A stretch of 64,000 nucleotides of DNA from Actinomycetota bacterium. Its GTDB lineage: Bacteria > Actinomycetota > Acidimicrobiia > Spongiisociales > UBA4744. The translations under genes and the position numbers were made by a program. Location: the NCBI GenBank assembly GCA_013152275.1, contig JAADGS010000028.1, positions 1-64,000 on the forward strand. Reading direction: 5' to 3'. Of this stretch, positions 7,220 through 14,342 are shown piece by piece. The stretch's first letter is position 1. Each line of letters begins with the position of its first letter. The notes beneath the pieces are model-generated. The model searched no databases and had not been told where the DNA came from. It saw only the letters and a program-made list of their open reading frames with translations.

Positions 7220-8913
7220 ACCGCATCATGCACGGTGTCCCGGCGGCCGGTGGTATCGCCATCGGACCGGCGTTCGTATATCGACCGGAGATGCCCGAGA
7301 TTCCAGAAGGCCCCGTCGACGACATCCCCGCAGAGCAGGCGCGTCTGCTCGCCGCAATCGCAGCCGTCGATCGGCGCCTCGGTGAGCTCGAGGCAATCAC
7401 CGCCGGCCAGGCCGGAGACACTGCCGCCGAGATATTCGAGGTGCATCGAATGTTCTTGGCAGACCCGGCGATCTCTGCCAAGGCGGCCGACATGATCGCC
7501 ACCGAGGCGGCCACCGCCGAGGCTGCAGTGGTCGCGGTCACGGGAGCACTTGCCGACGAGTTCGCCTCCATCGGTGACGACTACTTTGCCCAGCGGGCGA
7601 TCGACGTGCGAGACATCGGACAGCAACTCGTGCGCGAGCTGATGGGGCTGGGCGCCGGAGGATTGTCGGAAGTCACCGTGCCGTCGGTTGTCATCGCCGA
7701 CGATCTGACACCGTCGGACACCATGTCACTTCCGGAGGGAACGGCGTTGGCTTTCTGCACCAAGGAAGGGAGCGCCACCTCCCATGCGGCGATTCTGGCC
7801 CGGTCGATGGGGATCCCGGCGATCGTCGGGCTCACGAACCTCGACGTTTCCACCGGTACGACGGTCGGGGTGGATGGTGATGCCGGTCTTCTCTACATCG
7901 ACCCCGACCCGGAACAACTCGCCGCTCTGCGCAAGAAGCGTGGACAACAAGTCCGACTCCTCACGGTCGCTGCCGAACGCGCCTCAGAACCGGCGGTCAC
8001 CACGGATGGGCATCGCCAGGAGGTCGTGGCCAATATCGGTAGCGTCACAGACGCCGAACGCGCCGAGCGGTCGGGAGCCGAGGGTGTGGGGCTGCTTCGA
8101 ACAGAGTTCCTGTTCCTCGATCGGGGAACCCTCCCCACCGAAGATGAGCAATACGAGGCCTATCGGTCGATTCTCGAGATCTTTGGCGACCGTCCCGTCG
8201 TGGTGAGGACTCTCGACGTGGGCGGCGACAAGCAGGTGCCCGGCATCGATCTCGAGAACGAGCTGAACCCGTTTCTCGGCAGACGCGGGATCCGCCTGAC
8301 CCTGGCAGAGCCCGACCTCTTCCAGACACAACTTCGAGCCCTCCTGCGCGCCGGAGTCCACGGCAATCTCAAGATCATGTTCCCGATGGTGGCCACCCTG
8401 GCCGAAGTCGAAGCGGCACGAGCAGCAGTCGACACGGCAGCGGCCACGCTCGACGGCCGCGGTGCGGAGCGGACGGCCTCCTTCGAAGTCGGAATCATGA
8501 TCGAAGTACCTTCGGCGGCACTCATCGCCGGTGCACTTGCACCACGGCTGGATTTCTTCTCGATCGGAACGAATGATCTGACCCAATACACATTGGCGGT
8601 CGATCGGACGAACCCAACGGTCGCGACCATCGGCGACCCGCTCCATCCCGCAGTTCTGCGCCTGATCCAGATGGTCGTCGAAGCCGCCCACACGCACGGA
8701 AAGTGGGTTGGAATGTGTGGAGAGATGGCAGGAGATCCCCTGGCGGTCCCGGTACTGCTGGGTCTCGGCATCGACGAGTGGTCCATGAACCCACCATCGA
8801 TCAGCATCGTGAAGGATCGCATCAGGTCATGGTCCACGGACGCTGCCAGAAAGGTCGCCGACCGCTGCCTTCGGGCATCCTCGACCGCAGAGGTGAGAGA
8901 CATCTTGACCTGA
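7216..8913 (+). CDS. ptsI: PTS Enzyme I (phosphoenolpyruvate-protein phosphotransferase)
   Basis: 565 residues, full family length. The N-terminal helical/HPr-binding part contains ATSHAAILARSMGIPAIVG, whose His190 is autophosphorylated from PEP. The C-terminal PEP-binding barrel has GVGLLRTEFLFLDR, VRTLDVGGDKQVPG, SIGTNDLTQYTLAVDR and GMCGEMAGDP. It starts the phosphate chain EI > HPr > IIA > IIB > polyol. The start at 7216 overlaps the HPr stop by 4 nt; an internal ATG at 7228 is an alternative. It is the last gene of the operon and ends 8 bp before the convergent E2 gene. No clear intrinsic terminator is visible between them. Confidence 0.97.
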   Translation: MNRIMHGVPAAGGIAIGPAFVYRPEMPEIPEGPVDDIPAEQARLLAAIAAVDRRLGELEAITAGQAGDTAAEIFEVHRMFLADPAISAKAADMIATEAATAEAAVVAVTGALADEFASIGDDYFAQRAIDVRDIGQQLVRELMGLGAGGLSEVTVPSVVIADDLTPSDTMSLPEGTALAFCTKEGSATSHAAILARSMGIPAIVGLTNLDVSTGTTVGVDGDAGLLYIDPDPEQLAALRKKRGQQVRLLTVAAERASEPAVTTDGHRQEVVANIGSVTDAERAERSGAEGVGLLRTEFLFLDRGTLPTEDEQYEAYRSILEIFGDRPVVVRTLDVGGDKQVPGIDLENELNPFLGRRGIRLTLAEPDLFQTQLRALLRAGVHGNLKIMFPMVATLAEVEAARAAVDTAAATLDGRGAERTASFEVGIMIEVPSAALIAGALAPRLDFFSIGTNDLTQYTLAVDRTNPTVATIGDPLHPAVLRLIQMVVEAAHTHGKWVGMCGEMAGDPLAVPVLLGLGIDEWSMNPPSISIVKDRIRSWSTDAARKVADRCLRASSTAEVRDILT

Positions 8914-8921
8914 CTGAAGGA

Positions 8922-10094
8922 TCAGCCTTCGAGATGTCGAGCGAACGTCTCGAGGAACCTCGCCCCGTCGGCTCCGTCGGCCACCCTATGGTCCACCGTG
9001 AGTCCGACCTCACAGGTGAGCGCCGCCTTCACTCCACCATCCGCCGTTGCCACCGGCCGCATCCGAATGCTCCCCACCGACAGGATCGCAGCCTGCGGTG
9101 GGAAGACCAGAGCGGCGAATACATCGACCCCGAGACCGCCGAGGTTCGAGAGGGTGATCGAAGGCTGCGCCATGTCTTCCTGGCTGGGCGAACCGATCCG
9201 GGCCCGCTCGAGAGTCGAGCGCACGATACGATCTGCCTCGTCCGGATCGACGAGGTCGGGATCCGATACCGCTGCGACGATCAGTCCCACGTTCGGTCGG
9301 TCGATCGCCACTCCGATCCGAACCGTGTCGAACGGCACGGGTTCTCGCTGCCGGTCGTCCCACCGGCTGTTCACCTCGGGATGCTCTCGCAGCGCGCCGG
9401 CGAGCGCCCTCACGAGTTCGGTCGTCCAACTGCGACCGCCTTTGTGCGCTGCGGCGCGATCGAGAACGATCGTTCGGTACAGCGTGAACTGAGGGATCGC
9501 CGCGGACCTGCCCATGATCTCGGCGGTGGCTCGACGCACCGAGAGCTTCCTCGCGGTATCGACCGGCATCGCCGAACTCTGGGACGGAGCAGGAGTCTGC
9601 TCAGGGACACGATCGGCATGCTCTCCAGGGCGAGCCTCGCGTCGCCGAACGAACGCCTCCACGTCGGCCGAAGTCACTTGACCACGTGCCCCCGTGGGCT
9701 CGACCTCGGCCAGATCGACACCCAGCCGGCGGGCGAGTAGTCGCGCCGGTGGCGCTGCCGGCACGATGCCGTGTGAAGCCTCTGCGGACGCAGGTGGTGA
9801 CGGCTCGCGCTCGGTCAGCTCCAATCCGGCGAGCAGGTCGCCGGTCTCGGACGCAATCGTGGCGATGGTGGCGCCCAGCGGAACCACCGTGCCGGGCTCG
9901 ACCAGCAACTCGACCACCGTGCCTTCGTACGGGGACACCAGCTCCATGTCGACCTTGTCCGTCGCCACGTCGGCGATCGGCCGACCTTCCGACACGTGAT
10001 CACCGGGTGCGACGAACCACTCGAGGATGGTCGCCTGTTCCATCGTCGCGGTCATGGCAGGCAGGCGAATCTCGAGGATGTTCTCGCCGGTCAT
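8922..10094 (-). CDS. dihydrolipoamide acyltransferase E2 of a 2-oxo acid/acetoin dehydrogenase complex
   Basis: 390 residues in the usual three blocks. The lipoyl domain is at about 1-80, with the lipoylated Lys47 in DVATDKVDM. The peripheral-subunit binding domain is at about 120-155 (ARLLARRLGVDLAEVEPTG). The catalytic acyltransferase domain ends in DHRVADGADGARFL, containing the active-site His and Asp. It passes the acyl group from E1-bound ThDP to CoA. The start overlaps the E1beta stop by 4 nt. No E3 (dihydrolipoamide dehydrogenase) gene is present, so E3 must come from elsewhere. The acyl substrate cannot be read from E2 alone; context points to an acetoin-like or deoxyketose substrate. 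Confidence 0.92.
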   Translation of the reverse strand: MTGENILEIRLPAMTATMEQATILEWFVAPGDHVSEGRPIADVATDKVDMELVSPYEGTVVELLVEPGTVVPLGATIATIASETGDLLAGLELTEREPSPPASAEASHGIVPAAPPARLLARRLGVDLAEVEPTGARGQVTSADVEAFVRRREARPGEHADRVPEQTPAPSQSSAMPVDTARKLSVRRATAEIMGRSAAIPQFTLYRTIVLDRAAAHKGGRSWTTELVRALAGALREHPEVNSRWDDRQREPVPFDTVRIGVAIDRPNVGLIVAAVSDPDLVDPDEADRIVRSTLERARIGSPSQEDMAQPSITLSNLGGLGVDVFAALVFPPQAAILSVGSIRMRPVATADGGVKAALTCEVGLTVDHRVADGADGARFLETFARHLEG

Positions 10095-11083
10095 GCGTTC
10101 ATCAGCTCCTTGGCAGACCGCTCGATATCATCTACCTGAGGAATCGTTGCCCGTTCCAGCTCCTTGGCATACGGCATCGGATTGTCTCTTCCGCACACAC
10201 GCCGTACCGGAGCGAGGAGGTAGTCGAGCGCGTCGGATTCGACCACTCCTGCAACGACTTCGGCACCGACGCCCACTGCGGTCGGCGCCTCGTGGCCGAC
10301 GAGGAGTCTCCCCGTCTTCCTCACCGACCCACGGACGGTTTCGATGTCGAGTGGCCGCACCGTCCGCAGATCGACGACTTCCGCGTCGATGCCCGCATCG
10401 GCAAGTCTCTTCGCCGCCTCCAGCGCCTTGACCGTCATGATCGAATACGCGGCGATCGTCAGATCGGTGCCATGACGAACGACCTTGGCTTCGCCGATTC
10501 GCGCGGGCGTGTCGGCAATACGGGCTCTCGATTCGAAAGGACCTTCGGTCTTGTACAGGAGCTTGTGCTCGACGAACACCACCGGATTCGGATCCAACAC
10601 CGATGCCAGCAACAGGTCGTGTGCGTCTTGCGGAGTGGCGGGCAGCACGACCTTCAGCCCCGGCACATGCGCGAACCAGGCCTCGAGACTCTGGCTGTGT
10701 TGAGCGGCTCCGGTCCCGCCACCCCCGGCCGCTCGCACGACCATCGGGACATCGACGTGTCCTCCGTACATGAAGTGCAGCTTCGCCGCCTGATTCACGA
10801 GGGGATCCATTGCGTTCACGATGAAATCGAAGAACTGCACTTCCACCACGGGTCTCAGCCCGGTGATGGCGGCGCCGACCCCCAGTCCGACGATGACCTC
10901 CTCGGAGATCGGTGTATCCCGAACTCGGTCCTCCCCGAACTCCTGGACGAGTCCGTCGGTGATGCCGAATGCCCCGCCGTAGATGCCGATGTCTTCACCG
11001 GCGAGGAATACTCGGGGGTCCTCCGTCAGCAGCAGCCGGAGCGCTGCTCCGACGGCCTTCGCGTACGAACTCGTCTCAGGCAT
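10091..11083 (-). CDS. E1 beta subunit of pyruvate/acetoin-type dehydrogenase
   Basis: 330 residues, the standard length. The N-terminal ThDP (pyrimidine) domain has EDIGIYGGAFGITDGL and ISEEVIVGLGVGAAITGLRPVVEVQFFDF. GGGGTGAAQHSQSLEAWFAH is the conserved active-site loop containing the phosphorylation-loop His. The C-terminal domain has VVDLRTVRPLD and VGHEAPTAVG. Together with E1alpha it decarboxylates a 2-oxo acid or cleaves an acyloin on ThDP. It overlaps E1alpha by 8 nt and E2 by 4 nt, so the three subunits are translationally coupled. Confidence 0.94.
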   Translation of the reverse strand: MPETSSYAKAVGAALRLLLTEDPRVFLAGEDIGIYGGAFGITDGLVQEFGEDRVRDTPISEEVIVGLGVGAAITGLRPVVEVQFFDFIVNAMDPLVNQAAKLHFMYGGHVDVPMVVRAAGGGGTGAAQHSQSLEAWFAHVPGLKVVLPATPQDAHDLLLASVLDPNPVVFVEHKLLYKTEGPFESRARIADTPARIGEAKVVRHGTDLTIAAYSIMTVKALEAAKRLADAGIDAEVVDLRTVRPLDIETVRGSVRKTGRLLVGHEAPTAVGVGAEVVAGVVESDALDYLLAPVRRVCGRDNPMPYAKELERATIPQVDDIERSAKELMNA

Positions 11084-12056
11084 ACGTGGCTCCCTCCAAG
11101 TCGTCTACGAGCGCGGGTGGTGCCTTGTAGGCAGCCGCCACCGCCGCTCGTATTCGCTCACGAGCCGCCGCCTGTACGGCGGCGATGTCCCCGTCTCCGA
11201 GCCAGGCGAGTGAGCGAAGACGCTGCTCATAGAGCATGAGCGGATCTTTCGTGGTGCGCCATTCGTCGATCTCCTGCTGTGTCCTGTAGAGATTGCGATC
11301 CGACTTCGAGTGGCCCCTGTAGCGGTAGGTGACGAATTCCAACAGACTCGGCCCTTCGCCCGATCGGGCACGCTCCACGGCCTCTTTCGAGTGTTCGAAC
11401 ACCGCGACCACGTCGTTGCCGTCCACCTGGACGCCAGGCATGCCGTAGGCGGATGCGCGGTTCGCCACCGACCCTCCGGCCGTCGACTTCTCCTGGGCCA
11501 TGGACATCCCGTACTGATTGTTCTCGCAGGCGAACACGACGGGAAGTGACCAGATCGATGCAAGATTGAGCGCCTCGTGGAACGCACCTTCGTTCGCGGC
11601 ACCGTCTCCGAAGAAACAGGCGACGACCTTTCCGGTCTCCTGCAATCGCTGCGAGAGAGCTGCACCCGTGGCGATGGTCATCGATCCGGCGACGATTCCG
11701 TTGGCGCCGAGGTTTCCGCTGTCCACATCCGCGATGTGCATCGATCCGCCTCGGCCCCGGCAGTATCCCGTATCTTTCATCAGGAGTTCGGCCAGCATCC
11801 GCTCGGGGTCTGCCCCGTGGGCGAGGGCGTGGCCATGACCTCGGTGTGTCGAGGTGATGAAGTCACCCTCGTCGAGAGCGTCACAGACCCCCACCGCCAC
11901 GGCCTCCTGGCCGATCGTGAGATGCATCGTGCCGTGCAAGAGCCCTCTCGAGAAGAGCTCTTCGACCGCTTCTTCGAAGATGCGTATCGACCACATTCCC
12001 TTGAGTACATCGGCCGCCTGGGCGGCATCGGTTGGATCCATTCTTGCCATACTCAT
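11076..12056 (-). CDS. E1 alpha subunit of pyruvate/acetoin-type dehydrogenase (AcoA-like)
   Basis: 326 residues. The ThDP/Mg site is GDGAANEGAFHEALNLAS...ENNQYGMS (about 155-190). GRGGSMHIAD and RYRGHSKSD are family landmarks. The compact length and the MHLTIGQEAVAVG start resemble acetoin dehydrogenase AcoA and the pyruvate E1alpha of Gram-positives; telling the two apart needs a phylogeny. The start shares ATGA with the stop of the SorC regulator upstream. If the complex is acetoin-type, it cleaves an acyloin CH3-CO-CHOH-R into acetyl-CoA and an aldehyde. 1-Deoxyxylulose 5-phosphate also has that structure. Confidence 0.92.
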   Translation of the reverse strand: MSMARMDPTDAAQAADVLKGMWSIRIFEEAVEELFSRGLLHGTMHLTIGQEAVAVGVCDALDEGDFITSTHRGHGHALAHGADPERMLAELLMKDTGYCRGRGGSMHIADVDSGNLGANGIVAGSMTIATGAALSQRLQETGKVVACFFGDGAANEGAFHEALNLASIWSLPVVFACENNQYGMSMAQEKSTAGGSVANRASAYGMPGVQVDGNDVVAVFEHSKEAVERARSGEGPSLLEFVTYRYRGHSKSDRNLYRTQQEIDEWRTTKDPLMLYEQRLRSLAWLGDGDIAAVQAAARERIRAAVAAAYKAPPALVDDLEGATYA

Positions 12057-12997
12057 TCCCTCACATACCTGCGGGCCGCCTCACCGTGGAGTGCCGCTGC
12101 CGCAGCCGATTGATCACATACGAGGACATCGAGAAGCCCACCGGTCAAGGACGCGGCGATCGCCTGGCCCTTTGCCACTCCGGCGGCGACACCGACGACA
12201 CAGGGAATCGCCCGCAGCTGATCGAGACTCAACGCGACGACCCGACGGCTGAGCGGTCCCTGGAGCTCCTCTCCACCCTGATCGATGAGCCGGGCGCAGA
12301 TCACCGCCTCCGGTTTCATCGACCCCTGATAGCCGGCCGCGATGGCTCGTTCCGCGAAACCTTCTCCAGGTATGCCGATACCGACCAGCGCGATACTTGC
12401 GGAGCGGGCGAACTCGAGCTCGGTTCGTATCCTGGGGTCGGAAAGGAGCTCCTCGGCGACCGCCTCGTCCTCGACGAGGGCGGGTGCGTGCAAGAAGCGA
12501 TGGCGGCCACCCAACGCCTCGGCCAGCATCCGAACGAGTTCGTGGCCCGACGCGGCCGGTGCCATGGTCAGATCCCCACCGACTTGCACAACCTCGATGT
12601 CCCGAGGCTCCTCCACCGCAACGTTGCGGACGGTCGCCTCGACGCTGCGCCCCCAACCGATGGCGACCCGATCGCCATCGCCGACGTGTCCCACGAGCCA
12701 CTCGGCGGCAAGATGCCCCACCGAAGCGAGCGTGTCGCCACCAGCAACCAGCACTATCGCCTCACGTATCCCGAAGCGTTCAACGAGCTCCTGCTCCAAG
12801 GCTCCGTGACGTCGCAGTGGATGATCTATCACGAACCGGATCACACCTTCGCGACGCGCGGCATCGAGCAACCGGGACACGTTGGATCGACTCGTGCCCA
12901 GATGGTGGGCGATTCGGTCCTGCGACCAGCCCTCTATGTAGTAGCGCTCCGCGGCCTCGGCGAGACGACCGCGACGACTTATCGACTCAGAAATCAC
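12053..12997 (-). CDS. second SorC-family transcription regulator
   Basis: 314 residues and a homologue of the regulator at 1432-2409. The HTH has ERYYIEGWSQDRIAHHLGTSRSNVSRLL (about 17-44), and the effector domain has IGWGRSVE and GVAAGVAKGQAI. It starts with GTG at 12997, inside a cluster of TCACA/TGTGA half-sites, which suggests that it represses or tunes its own transcription. It is followed with a 4-nt overlap by E1alpha-E1beta-E2, so the regulator and the dehydrogenase complex form one operon. Two SorC regulators on facing operons imply that two ligands or two stages of the same pathway are sensed. Confidence 0.88.
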   Translation of the reverse strand: MISESISRRGRLAEAAERYYIEGWSQDRIAHHLGTSRSNVSRLLDAARREGVIRFVIDHPLRRHGALEQELVERFGIREAIVLVAGGDTLASVGHLAAEWLVGHVGDGDRVAIGWGRSVEATVRNVAVEEPRDIEVVQVGGDLTMAPAASGHELVRMLAEALGGRHRFLHAPALVEDEAVAEELLSDPRIRTELEFARSASIALVGIGIPGEGFAERAIAAGYQGSMKPEAVICARLIDQGGEELQGPLSRRVVALSLDQLRAIPCVVGVAAGVAKGQAIAASLTGGLLDVLVCDQSAAAAALHGEAARRYVRE

Positions 12998-13017
12998 AAC
13001 TGTGACATGGTATCACA
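12994..13017 (-). promoter_or_regulatory. TCACA/TGTGA repeat cluster, probable operator of the second SorC regulator
   Basis: Three pentamers lie in 24 bp: TCACA (12994-12998), TGTGA (13001-13005) and TCACA (13013-13017). TCACAACTGTGA and TGTGA-N7-TCACA are therefore overlapping inverted repeats sharing the middle arm. The block spans the GTG start of the regulator and the 25-nt gap after the ispD-like stop. Binding there would block translation-proximal transcription and read-through from ispD. The sequence differs from the GCAC-N4-GTGC sites of the first regulator, so the two proteins probably bind different operators. Confidence 0.45.
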
Positions 13018-13022
13018 ATTGC

Positions 13023-13745
13023 TCAGCCGTCGGTATTCCAGCTTCCGCCGTGCCAGTCGTAGGCAAGGTCCTCGGCGACGAAGATATCCTCGACGAACGT
13101 GACCTTGATGTTCCGGGGATCGCCCGGAACGTAGCGAATGGGAAGATCGCTGAAACGCTCGACGGTCTCCGCGGTGTCGACACCCTCGAATCCGGCCCTC
13201 TCTGCCCGCCGATAGGCGTGAAGGAGCGGCAGCGCGTGGAAACCCTGGGGTGTTTGCACCTTCCGAAGATCTCCCTCGGCGAGGGACACGATAATCCCGT
13301 CCTTCGTCTGATAGAGGGGCTCTTCGGGGACGTAGCCCGGAATCGCCCCGCCGTCGCGACGTGCACGTGCGATGACGAGTTCGAGGAGCTTGGTGGACAT
13401 GAACGGCCTCGCCCCGTCATGGATGACGACACAATCGATCTCGCCCGATTCGATCCGATCCGCCAGAGCCGCAAGACCCTCGTATTCACTCGCCTGGCGA
13501 GTTGGGCCTCCCTCCACGATCATCGTCGGTGTTCCCGCCTCGTTCTGTTGCACGAGTAGTTCCGCCTGTTCACGATCCACCTCGCGAATCACGAGGACGA
13601 TGACATCCACCGCGTCGGAGCGGCCCATCGTGTCGAGCGAATAGGCCAGCATCGGACGACCCCGAATGGGCAGATACACCTTGTTGATGTCGATCCTTGC
13701 CCTGGAACCCGACCCTCCGGCAAGGAGAATGGCGGCAGTCGTCAT
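13023..13745 (-). CDS. ispD: IspD-family cytidylyltransferase (2-C-methylerythritol 4-phosphate cytidylyltransferase-like)
   Basis: 240 residues with the IspD signatures in order. They are the nucleotide loop AAILLAGGSGSRA (about 4-16), NKVYLPIRGRPMLAYSL in place of the usual PKQYLPL, GGPTRQAS, VIHDGARPFM (about 105-114), KVQTPQGFHALPLL, DTAETVE and GDPRNIKVTFVEDIFVAE. IspD joins CMP to 2-C-methylerythritol 4-phosphate in isoprenoid synthesis. The TarI/ribitol-phosphate branch shares these motifs, so substrate is not certain. IspF, the usual neighbour, is absent. The gene is instead 25 nt upstream of a SorC regulator and a dehydrogenase complex, and head-to-head with a second IspD-like gene. 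Confidence 0.78.
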   Translation of the reverse strand: MTTAAILLAGGSGSRARIDINKVYLPIRGRPMLAYSLDTMGRSDAVDVIVLVIREVDREQAELLVQQNEAGTPTMIVEGGPTRQASEYEGLAALADRIESGEIDCVVIHDGARPFMSTKLLELVIARARRDGGAIPGYVPEEPLYQTKDGIIVSLAEGDLRKVQTPQGFHALPLLHAYRRAERAGFEGVDTAETVERFSDLPIRYVPGDPRNIKVTFVEDIFVAEDLAYDWHGGSWNTDG

Positions 13746-13808
13746 GTGCGTGCATCCGGCACTAGCAGAGAGGTATCCGACGAAACACGCTCTACACTAG
13801 TTGGCTCC

Positions 13809-14342
13809 ATGCGATTTCCACCTGTCACAAGCCCACACATGCTCCGCCCCTTCGGCTCCCGCCAACTCGGATTGTGGGGCGATCGGGAGCACGTCGTCGT
13901 CTTTGCCGTCATGGGCGGCCGCTTCGCCGGACCTACGCTCCAAGTGCACGCACCCACACTCCTGCAACGCCTGGAGCAGCTGTCGCCCGATATCGACACC
14001 CTCGTGTTCGTGGACGAACCGTTCCCGGACAGTGCGATGGTCGAGAGAATCGACGACATGCTCGAACAGTTTGCATCTCAGCAGGTCGACGCACTCGCGG
14101 CCTACGTGGCTGCCACCGAAGCCATAAAGCGGGTGCATGGGGATCAGGTCCTCCACGGCGTCGACCGTTCCACACTGATCGCGGTGAAGGGGCCCGAGAT
14201 CATCTCCCGAGAGGCGCTGGTTCGTGCAGTGGACATCATGGACTCCCGACCGTGGACCTGCCCGTTGCTTCTCGTGGCGCGCTCCGGGGGGCGCGTGGCG
14301 CGATATCAGGGTCCGATCATGAAGGACGAGAACGCGCGTTGA
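13809..14342 (+). CDS. shortened, degenerate IspD-like protein
   Basis: About 177 residues. The order of elements recalls IspD: DIDTLVFVDEPFPD occupies the HDGARP position, ATEAIKRV recalls the DTIK segment, then VDRSTLIAVKGPEIISREALVRAVD stands where IspD has DRS-x-L-x3-QTPQ-x-F. The glycine-rich CTP loop is not recognisable (FAVMGGRF at most), and HDGARP and QTPQ are both altered, so catalysis is doubtful. A TACACT -10-like box ends 10 nt before the ATG at 13809; an internal ATG at 13839 is also possible. The stop overlaps the next start (TTGA), which couples it to the metallophosphoesterase. The relation to IspD is inferred from motif order, not from strong identity. Confidence 0.5.
   Translation: MRFPPVTSPHMLRPFGSRQLGLWGDREHVVVFAVMGGRFAGPTLQVHAPTLLQRLEQLSPDIDTLVFVDEPFPDSAMVERIDDMLEQFASQQVDALAAYVAATEAIKRVHGDQVLHGVDRSTLIAVKGPEIISREALVRAVDIMDSRPWTCPLLLVARSGGRVARYQGPIMKDENAR

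Noticed and set aside
9686-11239. A 517-codon open frame on the + strand
   Set aside because: Antisense to E2, E1beta and E1alpha; no recognisable domain.
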